The notes under the pieces are model-generated. The model saw only the letters and a list, made by a program, of their open reading frames with translations. It was not told the DNA's origin and did no database searches. A stretch of 10,086 nucleotides of DNA, from NCBI GenBank assembly GCA_030635365.1, contig DAOVYZ010000075.1, forward strand, positions 1 to 10,086. The letters are read 5' to 3'. The position numbers were made by a program, and so were the translations under genes. Below are positions 1-6,470 of this stretch, in pieces. Every line of letters starts with the position of its first letter. Within the stretch, counting starts at the first letter, position 1. The stretch comes from Bacteroidales bacterium. Lineage in GTDB: Bacteria; Bacteroidota; Bacteroidia; Bacteroidales; UBA12077.

Positions 1-629
1 ATATAGTTGTTGATGCAACTGGAAACCCTATTACATATTCTGCAAAAACAGGATGGTCCTCAAATGCAACAGTTGATGTTATGCGTATTGGTAATGCTTT
101 AATGAGGACAAGTACAGGAACCCAACAATGGAATAAGTTAAATAGTATGAAGACAAAAACACAATTAGCAGTTAGCTCTGAATCGAAGGTAAGAAGGAGT
201 AATGGAAAGACTGGATATACATTTGGGAGAATGTTCCCAGGAGAAGGCACTAGAGATGAAAATGGGAAACTATCTATGAAAACCGCTAAAATAGTTATTT
301 ATGAAGGTACAGTTAATGAGTTTATGAGTAATACTACTGAAAGATCAGGGGATCTTGCAAAGGCAATACATGAAAATACTACTAATAGTGATGAGATTAT
401 TGCGGGTATAGCAGGGCATGAAATTGAACACATGACATCTGAAAATTTACAGCTAAATATGGATGCTGCAGGTAGTTTGCCGAATTCTCACCTTAGAAAG
501 AAAACAGAAGAAGCTCCTAGAGCTGTTGAAATGAAAATTTATAATGAAACAGGCTCTAATCATATTCAGAAATTGAATAATACGCAAATAACAATAGATG
601 TGGAAAAGAAAGAGCTTGAATTAAGGTAA
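1..629 (+). CDS. C-terminal end of a Rhs/polymorphic-toxin-like protein with an HExxH metallopeptidase motif (5' partial)
   Basis: The reading frame is open from base 3 through the left edge, so the ATG at 81 is internal and the true start lies outside the window. The visible part is about 208 residues. It begins with a short segment (DATGNPITYSAKTGWSSNA) that resembles the junction between a Rhs core and its variable toxin tip. An HEIEH motif (bases 417-431) fits the HExxH zinc-binding signature, where the two His bind zinc and the first Glu is catalytic. A downstream EEAPRAVE stretch about 30 residues later could supply the third, gluzincin-like ligand. I infer a peptidase toxin domain delivered by a Rhs or similar secreted carrier. 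A small gene with a signal peptide follows after 14 bases, the usual place for an immunity gene. The HExxH motif is seen directly. The Rhs carrier is inferred, because its diagnostic core lies outside the window. Confidence 0.6.
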   Translation, partial: IVVDATGNPITYSAKTGWSSNATVDVMRIGNALMRTSTGTQQWNKLNSMKTKTQLAVSSESKVRRSNGKTGYTFGRMFPGEGTRDENGKLSMKTAKIVIYEGTVNEFMSNTTERSGDLAKAIHENTTNSDEIIAGIAGHEIEHMTSENLQLNMDAAGSLPNSHLRKKTEEAPRAVEMKIYNETGSNHIQKLNNTQITIDVEKKELELR

Positions 630-643
630 TAAATTTATAGGCG

Positions 644-1090
644 ATGAAAAAGTTATTATTAATATTGCTGGGAGTTTTAAGTTTGAATAATATTAGCTTA
701 AATGCTCAAACTATTAATTCTGAAGATATCTGTAATAAGTTATATAATTTTTTAATTACAAAAGAAGATTTAATAGAAGACTCTCTACTAGGGAAGCCTG
801 ATTTTTATATTTATGAACTCAAAAGCAATTTAGAATATAAGAATCAGATAACTGGCATTTTTAGATTTAAAACATTAGCTAGTCATTCAAGTTATCATAT
901 ATTTTTGAAAAATGAGAATAATATAAATATTGTAGATTGTTCTCAATCTTTTGATAAGATGATGGTTCAAGTGCTGAAATATTTTAAAGGTAATAATGAT
1001 TTCTCAAAAGATGATATATTAATTTATTTAGAAAAATTAATAGAAATATATGAATCTAATGAGAATGCATATATTTGGATTGATGAATAA
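644..1090 (+). CDS. Small exported protein of unknown function, candidate immunity protein for the preceding toxin
   Basis: This is a 148-residue protein I do not recognise. Residues 1-21 form a clear Sec signal peptide: a KK start, a Leu/Ile-rich core, and a probable signal peptidase I site after NA (Ala21|Gln22). No lipobox cysteine is present at that site. The mature part is soluble-looking, acidic and mixed alpha/beta, with two cysteines (30 and 99) that could form a disulfide in the periplasm. The start ATG is 14 bases after the toxin stop, with no room for a separate promoter, so the two are probably co-transcribed. Position, size and export suggest an immunity protein that neutralises the toxin in the envelope. 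This is inference from context only; it could equally be an unrelated exported protein. Confidence 0.6.
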   Translation: MKKLLLILLGVLSLNNISLNAQTINSEDICNKLYNFLITKEDLIEDSLLGKPDFYIYELKSNLEYKNQITGIFRFKTLASHSSYHIFLKNENNINIVDCSQSFDKMMVQVLKYFKGNNDFSKDDILIYLEKLIEIYESNENAYIWIDE

Positions 1091-1095
1091 GATAA

Positions 1096-1114
1096 GATTA
1101 ATTGGTAATTAATC
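1096..1114 (+). terminator. AT-rich hairpin just after the exported-protein gene, possible weak terminator
   Basis: A perfect 8-bp inverted repeat (GATTAATT / AATTAATC) with a 3-base GGT loop begins 5 bases after the stop codon. The stem is mostly A-T pairs and the following GTTTATG is not a proper T-run. It is therefore a plausible but weak 3'-end structure for the toxin/partner transcript. Confidence 0.3.
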
Positions 1115-1169
1115 GTTTATGAAAGAAATAGAATAAAACCCCGCTAAGCGAAGTTTGTAACTCGTAGCA

Positions 1170-1199
1170 GCTCGGCGAATGCCTCTGGCTTCGCCGAGC
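1170..1199. repeat. Strong stem-loop inside the GC-rich island
   Basis: GCTCGGCGAA and its exact reverse complement TTCGCCGAGC form a 10-bp stem. An unpaired T follows, then an inner GCC/GGC stem closing a TCT loop. It is the most stable hairpin I see in the window outside coding sequence. Confidence 0.75.
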
Positions 1200-1221
1200 C
1201 CAACCCGAATGAAAACGAAAT

Positions 1222-1247
1222 AATGTTTCCGGATATCCGGAAACATT
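1222..1247. repeat. Perfect 26-bp palindrome
   Basis: The 13 bases AATGTTTCCGGAT are followed at once by their exact reverse complement, with no central spacer. Zero-spacer symmetry of this length suits a dimeric protein-binding or recombination site, or a cruciform, better than a terminator, which usually has a loop and a T-run. Confidence 0.7.
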
Positions 1248-1250
1248 GCA

Positions 1251-1443
1251 AAAATAGGATTTTACAAATAATTAAGAAAATAAAGGAATATATGGATGAT
1301 ATGATCGTTTTGCATGAACCATAAAGTTAATTTCGAAAAAAAAGCCTAAGATAGATTTTTTATTTTAATCAAACAGGATATTTGATCTGGAGTTAGTCAA
1401 ACAAATATTAAAGTCGTAAAGTAGAAATAATCTAACTTTAATA
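1251..1443. other. AT-rich non-coding stretch with no recognised feature
   Basis: Together with 1091-1250 this makes a 353-base gap between genes. This part has no credible ORF, RNA gene or repeat beyond the weak hairpin at 1418-1439. It probably holds the 3' end of the convergent minus-strand SiaB/SiaC transcript. Confidence 0.5.
1418..1439 (-). terminator. Possible weak terminator hairpin after the siaC-like gene
   Basis: AAAGT-AGA pairs with TCT-(A)-ACTTT, giving 8 pairs with one bulged base around a 5-base AATAA loop. It lies 4 bases past the siaC-like stop codon on the minus strand. The stem is AT-rich and no clean T-run follows, so this is only a candidate. Confidence 0.25.
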
Positions 1444-1824
1444 CTATTTTAATTCCTTTAGTTCAAAAGGAATTTCAAGAAGAGATTTATACTCCAATCC
1501 TTTTTCTTCAATTAACTTATCTCCGGGTTCATAGTACCAAGTTACTTTTACCTGTTTTCCTGTTTCGCTAATCTGTTCAAATTCAAAAAACAGCTCATAT
1601 AGCATCTTAGCAGAAGAAGAATTGAAATACTCTAATTTACATACTATATGAGAAGAATCATTCGGATCCTTAGCATACTCATTAATCCAATCAAATACAG
1701 GTTCAAAAAACTTGAATGAATCCTCAGGTAGGGAGTTTCCTTTTATCTCAAAAATCTTATTCTCTGCATCAAAACAGATATAAGGAGTATCCCTGGTTTC
1801 TGTAATTTCTAATTTTGAAGGCAT
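1444..1824 (-). CDS. siaC: SiaC-type regulatory phosphoprotein (DUF1987)
   Basis: The 126-residue protein matches the SiaC/DUF1987 family in length and motifs. It has an N-terminal TPYICFDAENKIFEIKGNSL segment (residues 13-32), equivalent to the family's T-P-x-I-x-F ... F-x-I-x-G-x-S-x-P block. It also has a central LEYFNSSSAKML segment (residues 64-75) containing the phospho-acceptor loop. In Pseudomonas aeruginosa, SiaC is phosphorylated there on a Thr by the kinase SiaB. Unphosphorylated SiaC binds and activates the diguanylate cyclase SiaD. Here the matching residue is probably Ser69. The gene starts 11 bases after the stop of a SiaB-like kinase gene, so the two form an operon. Family membership is firm. 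The downstream partner in this organism is unknown, since no cyclase or phosphatase gene is in view. Confidence 0.9.
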   Translation of the reverse strand: MPSKLEITETRDTPYICFDAENKIFEIKGNSLPEDSFKFFEPVFDWINEYAKDPNDSSHIVCKLEYFNSSSAKMLYELFFEFEQISETGKQVKVTWYYEPGDKLIEEKGLEYKSLLEIPFELKELK

Positions 1825-1835
1825 GTAAAAACAGT

Positions 1836-2942
1836 TTAGATAATAACATTAACAGAGAAAAAGGACTTTTTATTGTCTATTTCGTGAATTGTATAATTAA
1901 TAGGAGATATTACCCTTCTGGCAATATCTATTAACCCTATTCCTGCCCCACCATTTCCAGGGTCATTTCTTTCTCTTAATCTACTTAAATACAAATTCTT
2001 TAATTCCTTGCCATTAAGTCCATTTATATATTCAAGATGTTTGCGCAATTCCTTTACCCTCTCATTCTTCACTATATTCCCAGTATTTATTACAAAAAAA
2101 TCATCCGATTTCCCAATCATAAAAATTCCTTCTTTTTTATCATTCTCAACCAAACAATGTTTGCTAATATTCTGCAGTAACTCCACAAGAATATGAAATA
2201 CCTTCTTTTTAGTACCAGAATCCTTGTGTTCTTCCTGTAAGTTTTCTTCAATAATATTTAAAACCGGTAAAATAGAATCTTGTGAAAAGTCTCCTTTGTG
2301 TATTACAATAATTTTTTCCAACGACATTTTTTGATGATAATCAATTGCCTCATCAAGTTTAAAAGGAACTTCTTCTTCTGTAATACTATATTGTTCTGAT
2401 TTTAATACAATCTGGTTATAAAAAAATGAGAACTTATCATCAAAATCTTCAAAAAGGTATTCTAACTTATGACCCGATTTACGTGCCATTTCAATCAATC
2501 CTAAACCTGCACCACCCTTTTCAGTTAATTCCTGATTTTCTAATACCTCACGGAATAATATCTTTAGTTCTTCTTTATTTAAGCTATTTACTTTTTTTAG
2601 CTGCCGCTCTAGGTTCCCAATCTTTATATTCTCTATTAGATTGCCTGAAGTAATATAATAAATCCCTTGCCAATTTTTAGTCAGAAAAAAACCTTCATTA
2701 AAATATTTCTTATTTTCTTCATCAATGCTCTCACCGTGCCGTACAATGTTTTGGAAACATTCTGCAATAAGGAATGATGCCTTTTTCTTCATTTTCGAAA
2801 GAGAGTTGATATTATTAATGTTATATTCACTAAGTTCAATTAACTTACCTGTAATATCATCACTGAAATTACCATTATATAACAAACATAAGTTATCTTC
2901 CCTTATGCGGTCAAAAAACCAGAATGTTGTATTAATATCCAT
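1836..2942 (-). CDS. Tandem-domain SiaB-family protein kinase (DUF6272 twice)
   Basis: The SiaB-like kinases I know are about 180 residues. This protein is 368 and consists of two related copies. Copy 1 (about 1-185) has an N-box ECFQNIVRH (61-69) and a G-box GGAGLGL (143-149). Copy 2 (about 205-368) has ELLQNISKH (254-262) and GGAGIGL (331-337). The N-boxes are exactly 193 residues apart. Each copy also has a NGNF/KGDF start, an LNxxELKxL helix before the G-box, and an FxFF/SFF strand near its end. These are the ATP-binding boxes of the GHKL fold, so both halves look able to bind ATP. The likely role is Ser/Thr phosphorylation of the SiaC-like protein encoded 11 bases downstream. The start ATG at 2942 fits the fold. 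Which half is catalytic, or whether they act as an internal dimer, cannot be told from sequence. Confidence 0.85.
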   Translation of the reverse strand: MDINTTFWFFDRIREDNLCLLYNGNFSDDITGKLIELSEYNINNINSLSKMKKKASFLIAECFQNIVRHGESIDEENKKYFNEGFFLTKNWQGIYYITSGNLIENIKIGNLERQLKKVNSLNKEELKILFREVLENQELTEKGGAGLGLIEMARKSGHKLEYLFEDFDDKFSFFYNQIVLKSEQYSITEEEVPFKLDEAIDYHQKMSLEKIIVIHKGDFSQDSILPVLNIIEENLQEEHKDSGTKKKVFHILVELLQNISKHCLVENDKKEGIFMIGKSDDFFVINTGNIVKNERVKELRKHLEYINGLNGKELKNLYLSRLRERNDPGNGGAGIGLIDIARRVISPINYTIHEIDNKKSFFSVNVII

Positions 2943-3105
2943 AAATTTTTATACCTGTATTGCCATTTAACTAATAAAATAAGTGAAAATTTATGAAAAC
3001 CGCTAATTTTTTAAGCTAAAATAATATCTATTTAACTTTTTTAATTAGGTTTACCAAATAAGTAGATCGTTTGAAAATCGAAATATAATATTGAATAAGA
3101 TGTTA
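2943..3105. promoter_or_regulatory. Divergent intergenic region between siaBC-like operon and dehydrogenase
   Basis: This 163-base AT-rich gap separates two divergent genes, so it must hold promoters for both strands. I found no convincing pair of Bacteroidota -33 (TTTG) and -7 (TAnnTTTG) boxes on either strand. The claim of regulatory content therefore rests on gene layout alone. Confidence 0.45.
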
Positions 3106-4053
3106 ATGAAAGCGGCAATTATAAATCAATTTGGATCACCTGATGTTTTTGAAATAGAGGATGTCAAAAAACCTGTTATTAAAGATGATCAATTATTAAT
3201 AAAAGTCTTTACTCATAGTATAAACCCTATAGATTGGAAACAAAGAAAAGGCAATCATAAATTTATTTTAGGATCACCTTTCCCAATTGTCTTAGGATAC
3301 GACATATGTGGCGAAGTTATTGAAACTGGAAACAAAACAAATACTTTTAAAAAGGGAGATGTTGTTTTTGGAGTTTTGGATAATAAATATGGAGGAGCTT
3401 TAGCAGAATATGCAATTGGCCACGAGAAATGTTTTACTCTAAAACCTACTAATATTTTAAATGAGGAGGCAGCTGCTTTTCCTATGGTAGCATTAACCGG
3501 TTTACAAGCATTACGAGACAAAGCTAAGTTAAAAGAAGGCCAGAAAATATTGATAAATGGAGCTTCGGGAGGTGTGGGGCATATGGCAATTCAAATTGCA
3601 AAAAACATGAAAGCTAAAGTCGTTGCTGTTTCCGGTAGTAATAGTAAAGAATTTGTCGAAAAATATAAACCCGATAAGTTTATTGACTATACTAAACAAG
3701 ATATTCTAAGCACCAACATAAAAGTGGATGTATTTTTTGATGTGGTTGGAAATTATACTTTCCCAAAATGTAAGCATTTATTAAATCCAAATGGAATTTA
3801 TATAACCACATTACCTCGTCCTAAAATTTTAATTCATAAATTTCATCAAATATTTTCAAAGGGGAAAAAAGTAAGAACACTATTAATGAAGCATAGTAGT
3901 TCTGACTTAGAACTATTAACTAAATGGATTTCGGAAAATAGGCTAAAAATAAGCATTGATAAATTTTTCACATTGGAAGAAATTGCAGATGCACATGAGT
4001 ATGCACAACAGGGTCATACTAAAGGAAAGAATGTTATTACTATTTGCAAGTAA
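3106..4053 (+). CDS. Zinc-free medium-chain dehydrogenase/reductase, quinone oxidoreductase type
   Basis: This is a 315-residue NAD(P)-dependent oxidoreductase of the MDR superfamily. It opens with MKAAIINQFG, typical of the family. A GroES-like domain follows, with SINPIDWKQRKG (38-49) and GYDICGEVIETG (64-75). The Rossmann fold carries NGASGGVGHMAIQIAK (151-166) as the nucleotide loop, then FIDYTKQD and DVVGN. The position normally held by the catalytic zinc cysteine is a Ser (38), so it resembles quinone oxidoreductase and RTN4IP1-like members, not zinc alcohol dehydrogenases. I chose the third candidate start, ATG 3106, because it gives the canonical N-terminus; TTG 3091 and ATG 3100 would add 5 or 2 residues. 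It probably reduces a quinone or enone with NAD(P)H. The substrate is unknown, and the neighbours give no pathway hint. Confidence 0.9.
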   Translation: MKAAIINQFGSPDVFEIEDVKKPVIKDDQLLIKVFTHSINPIDWKQRKGNHKFILGSPFPIVLGYDICGEVIETGNKTNTFKKGDVVFGVLDNKYGGALAEYAIGHEKCFTLKPTNILNEEAAAFPMVALTGLQALRDKAKLKEGQKILINGASGGVGHMAIQIAKNMKAKVVAVSGSNSKEFVEKYKPDKFIDYTKQDILSTNIKVDVFFDVVGNYTFPKCKHLLNPNGIYITTLPRPKILIHKFHQIFSKGKKVRTLLMKHSSSDLELLTKWISENRLKISIDKFFTLEEIADAHEYAQQGHTKGKNVITICK

Positions 4054-4127
4054 TAGAATAACTATTGATTTCTTAAAAAAACTTAAAATATATTATCCTA
4101 ACATGAAAAGTAATTAAATTTGCTTGC

Positions 4128-6449
4128 ATGAGTCCAAAAAAGAAACAAAAGCAAAAAAAGAATTGGAAAAAGCGCTTATTAAAACTTTTCTTCACTTCAA
4201 TATTTACACTTGCAATTATATTATTCCTATTAGTAATTCTAGTTAGAGTTGGTGTTTTTGGTGCAATTCCAAAATATTCAGAACTTAAAAAAATAAGAAA
4301 TAACACAGCAACTAATATTTATTCCGTAGATAATAAGTTGCTAGGAAGATACTATTATCAGAATAGAACAAATGCATTGCTTGAAGAGCTTCCGAAACAT
4401 TTACTAAATGCGCTTGTTGCAACTGAAGATACCAGGTTCTACGAGCATAATGGAATTGACCTTAGAAGCACAGGGCGTGTACTGGTTAAAACCGTATTTT
4501 TATTTAATAAAAGGTCTGGTGGTGGAAGTACCATTAGTCAGCAACTTGCTAAAAATTTATACCACAGAAAGAAATTTGGAATTCTTACTATCCCTGTAGC
4601 TAAGATTAGGGAAATTATTGTTGCCAGGCGTATTGAAAAATTATACTCTAAAAAAGAAATCTTAGAATTGTATTTAAATACCGTATCATTTGGTGAAAAT
4701 ACTTTTGGAATTGAAACCGCATCATTAACTTTTTTTAATAAAGAACCCTCCGAATTAAAAATTGAAGAATCGGCATTACTTGTAGGATTACTAAAGGCTA
4801 ATACAAGTTATAATCCAAGAACAAATGAAGAAGCCGCTTTGAAAAGAAGAAGCATAGTTTTGAGTCAAATGTATAAATATGGTTACCTAAATGAAGCAGA
4901 AATCGATTCCCTTAAACAAATACCCATATCATTAACATACCGAAAGATATCACATATTGAAGGGCCTGCTCCATATTTCAGAGAATTTGTTAGAAAGCAA
5001 TGCATAGAGCTATTAAAAGGTCAAAAGCATCCCGATGGTAGCGACTATAATCTTTATACCGATGGTTTAAAAGTTTACACAACAATAAATGCTAAAATGC
5101 AGGATTACCTTGAAGATGCAGTTAATAAACATATGTCAAAGTTACAAGTAACATTTGATGGCCATTGGAGTGGAGAAGAACCCTGGATTGAAGATCCAAC
5201 TTTAGCAATGCTGCAAATTGAACAGAGTCAAATATACGAATCTCTAAGAGACAAAGGCCTATCTCAAAATGAAGCCATTGAAGCAATGAGAACTCCTCGT
5301 AAAACCCAAATCTTTACCTGGGAGGGCATAAAAGATACATTGATCTCACCTCTTGACTCACTCCTTCATCATTTTAAAACATTACAAACGGGTTCACTAA
5401 TAATGAATGCACATACAGGTGATATATTAGCCTGGGTAGGAGGTGTAAACTATAAATTTTTCAAATACGACCATGTTACATCAAAAAGGCAACCAGGGTC
5501 AACTATAAAACCAATAATATATACTTCAGCATTACAAAATGATATAAAGCCATGTCATTTTTTTAAAAACGATAGTATAGTATATGAAGACTATGATGAT
5601 TGGACACCTAAAAATTCTGGCGAAGATTATGGTGGATATTATTCTGTTAAAGGAGCGTTAGCAAATTCAATTAATACCATTAGCGTTAAATTATTACTTC
5701 AGGCCGGAATTGATTCTACCATTCGTTTGGCACATAAAATGGGTATTACTTCAAGCCTACCTAAAGTTCCGTCATTAGCATTAGGAACAGGAGAAGTTTC
5801 GCTTTACGAAATGGTAAATTCTTATGCAGTTTTTATAAATCAAGGAAGAACTATTGAGCCAAGAACTATCCGTAGAATTGAAGATGCCGAAGGAAATATT
5901 CTATATACTGACCCTGCACATGAACCTGAAGATAGTATTATTTCTCCCCAAATAGCACAAACAATTCTTAATATGATGCAAGGTGTAGTTGATAGAGGTA
6001 CTGCAAATAGCTTACGTACAATATGGGAATTCGAAAGTGACTTTGCCGGAAAAACCGGTACTACACAAAATAATACAGATGCCTGGTTCATAGGTATGAG
6101 CCCTAAAATAATTGCGGGTGTTTGGGTAGGAGGTGATAATCCTGTTGTAAGTTTTAAAACAACAACGTATGGACAAGGGGCATATTCGGCACTCCCAATA
6201 TTTGCAAATTTTTTCCAAACATTATATAAGGACAATAAATATGCATATTTAGAAAATGACACATTTAATGTATCCGATTCTATTCGTGCTTTATTAGATT
6301 GTAATGATTTTGACGAAGAGGGTGAACCACGTATTCTGGATTTATTTAAAAAGGATGAAATTGGCGTTGGAGAGTTCATCCGTAGAATATTTCAAAAGAA
6401 AAAAAGTAGAAGAAAAAGGAAAAGGGTAAAACAAAATCATGATCAATAG
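4128..6449 (+). CDS. mrcA: Class A penicillin-binding protein 1A (bifunctional glycosyltransferase/transpeptidase)
   Basis: This complete 773-residue enzyme polymerises lipid II glycans and cross-links peptidoglycan in the periplasm. A basic cytoplasmic head (3-18) and one membrane anchor (about 19-42) lead into the GT51 domain. That domain has ATEDTRFYEHNG (98-109, catalytic Glu100), GGSTISQQLAKN (132-143), KIREI (159-163, second Glu162) and EILELYLN (177-184). The transpeptidase domain has the nucleophile motif STIK (Ser458), SIN (514-516) and KTGT (642-645), all intact. Between them lies a linker of about 100 residues (roughly 320-420). The C-terminus is strongly basic (KKKSRRKRKR, 757-766), which is odd for a periplasmic tail. 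The gene follows the dehydrogenase by 74 bases and precedes the HEPN-CBS gene by 21. Function is certain at family level; the symbol is by analogy with E. coli. Confidence 0.96.
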   Translation: MSPKKKQKQKKNWKKRLLKLFFTSIFTLAIILFLLVILVRVGVFGAIPKYSELKKIRNNTATNIYSVDNKLLGRYYYQNRTNALLEELPKHLLNALVATEDTRFYEHNGIDLRSTGRVLVKTVFLFNKRSGGGSTISQQLAKNLYHRKKFGILTIPVAKIREIIVARRIEKLYSKKEILELYLNTVSFGENTFGIETASLTFFNKEPSELKIEESALLVGLLKANTSYNPRTNEEAALKRRSIVLSQMYKYGYLNEAEIDSLKQIPISLTYRKISHIEGPAPYFREFVRKQCIELLKGQKHPDGSDYNLYTDGLKVYTTINAKMQDYLEDAVNKHMSKLQVTFDGHWSGEEPWIEDPTLAMLQIEQSQIYESLRDKGLSQNEAIEAMRTPRKTQIFTWEGIKDTLISPLDSLLHHFKTLQTGSLIMNAHTGDILAWVGGVNYKFFKYDHVTSKRQPGSTIKPIIYTSALQNDIKPCHFFKNDSIVYEDYDDWTPKNSGEDYGGYYSVKGALANSINTISVKLLLQAGIDSTIRLAHKMGITSSLPKVPSLALGTGEVSLYEMVNSYAVFINQGRTIEPRTIRRIEDAEGNILYTDPAHEPEDSIISPQIAQTILNMMQGVVDRGTANSLRTIWEFESDFAGKTGTTQNNTDAWFIGMSPKIIAGVWVGGDNPVVSFKTTTYGQGAYSALPIFANFFQTLYKDNKYAYLENDTFNVSDSIRALLDCNDFDEEGEPRILDLFKKDEIGVGEFIRRIFQKKKSRRKRKRVKQNHDQ

Positions 6450-6470
6450 CATAATTATATAAATAAAATT

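Larger units (their letters stand above)
1139..1250. repeat. GC-rich island with two strong inverted repeats, candidate dispersed element or cassette scar
   Basis: Bases 1139-1210 are about 60% G+C (43 of 72 by my count), in sharp contrast to the AT-rich flanks. The island holds a 10-bp perfect hairpin with an inner 3-bp stem (1170-1199) and a perfect 26-bp palindrome (1222-1247). It lies directly after a toxin/partner cassette. Neither inverted repeat is followed by a clear T-run on either strand, which argues against a simple terminator. A 45-codon minus-strand frame (1109-1246) crosses the island but has no support as a gene. I infer a dispersed palindromic element or the remnant of an exchanged cassette. 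The structure is directly visible; the function is not. Confidence 0.5.

Noticed and set aside
1109..1246. 45-codon minus-strand frame across the GC-rich island
   Set aside because: Its composition follows the hairpins, it runs into the end of the exported-protein transcript, and it has no recognisable domain; more likely chance translation of a repeated element.
2008..2970. Several short plus-strand frames opposite the SiaB-like gene
   Set aside because: The minus strand carries two sets of conserved ATP-binding boxes through the same DNA.
3091..3105. TTG start (3091) or ATG (3100) for the dehydrogenase
   Set aside because: The ATG at 3106 gives the family-typical MKAAI opening; the extra residues are not conserved in the family as I know it.
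4115..4122. TAAATTTG, an exact -7 promoter match just before the PBP1A start
   Set aside because: No -33 TTG box lies 19-21 bases upstream, and the start site would fall on the ATG itself; too weak in AT-rich DNA.
5840..6379. 179-codon minus-strand frame inside PBP1A
   Set aside because: It lies opposite the conserved transpeptidase domain with intact KTGT; no domain resemblance.
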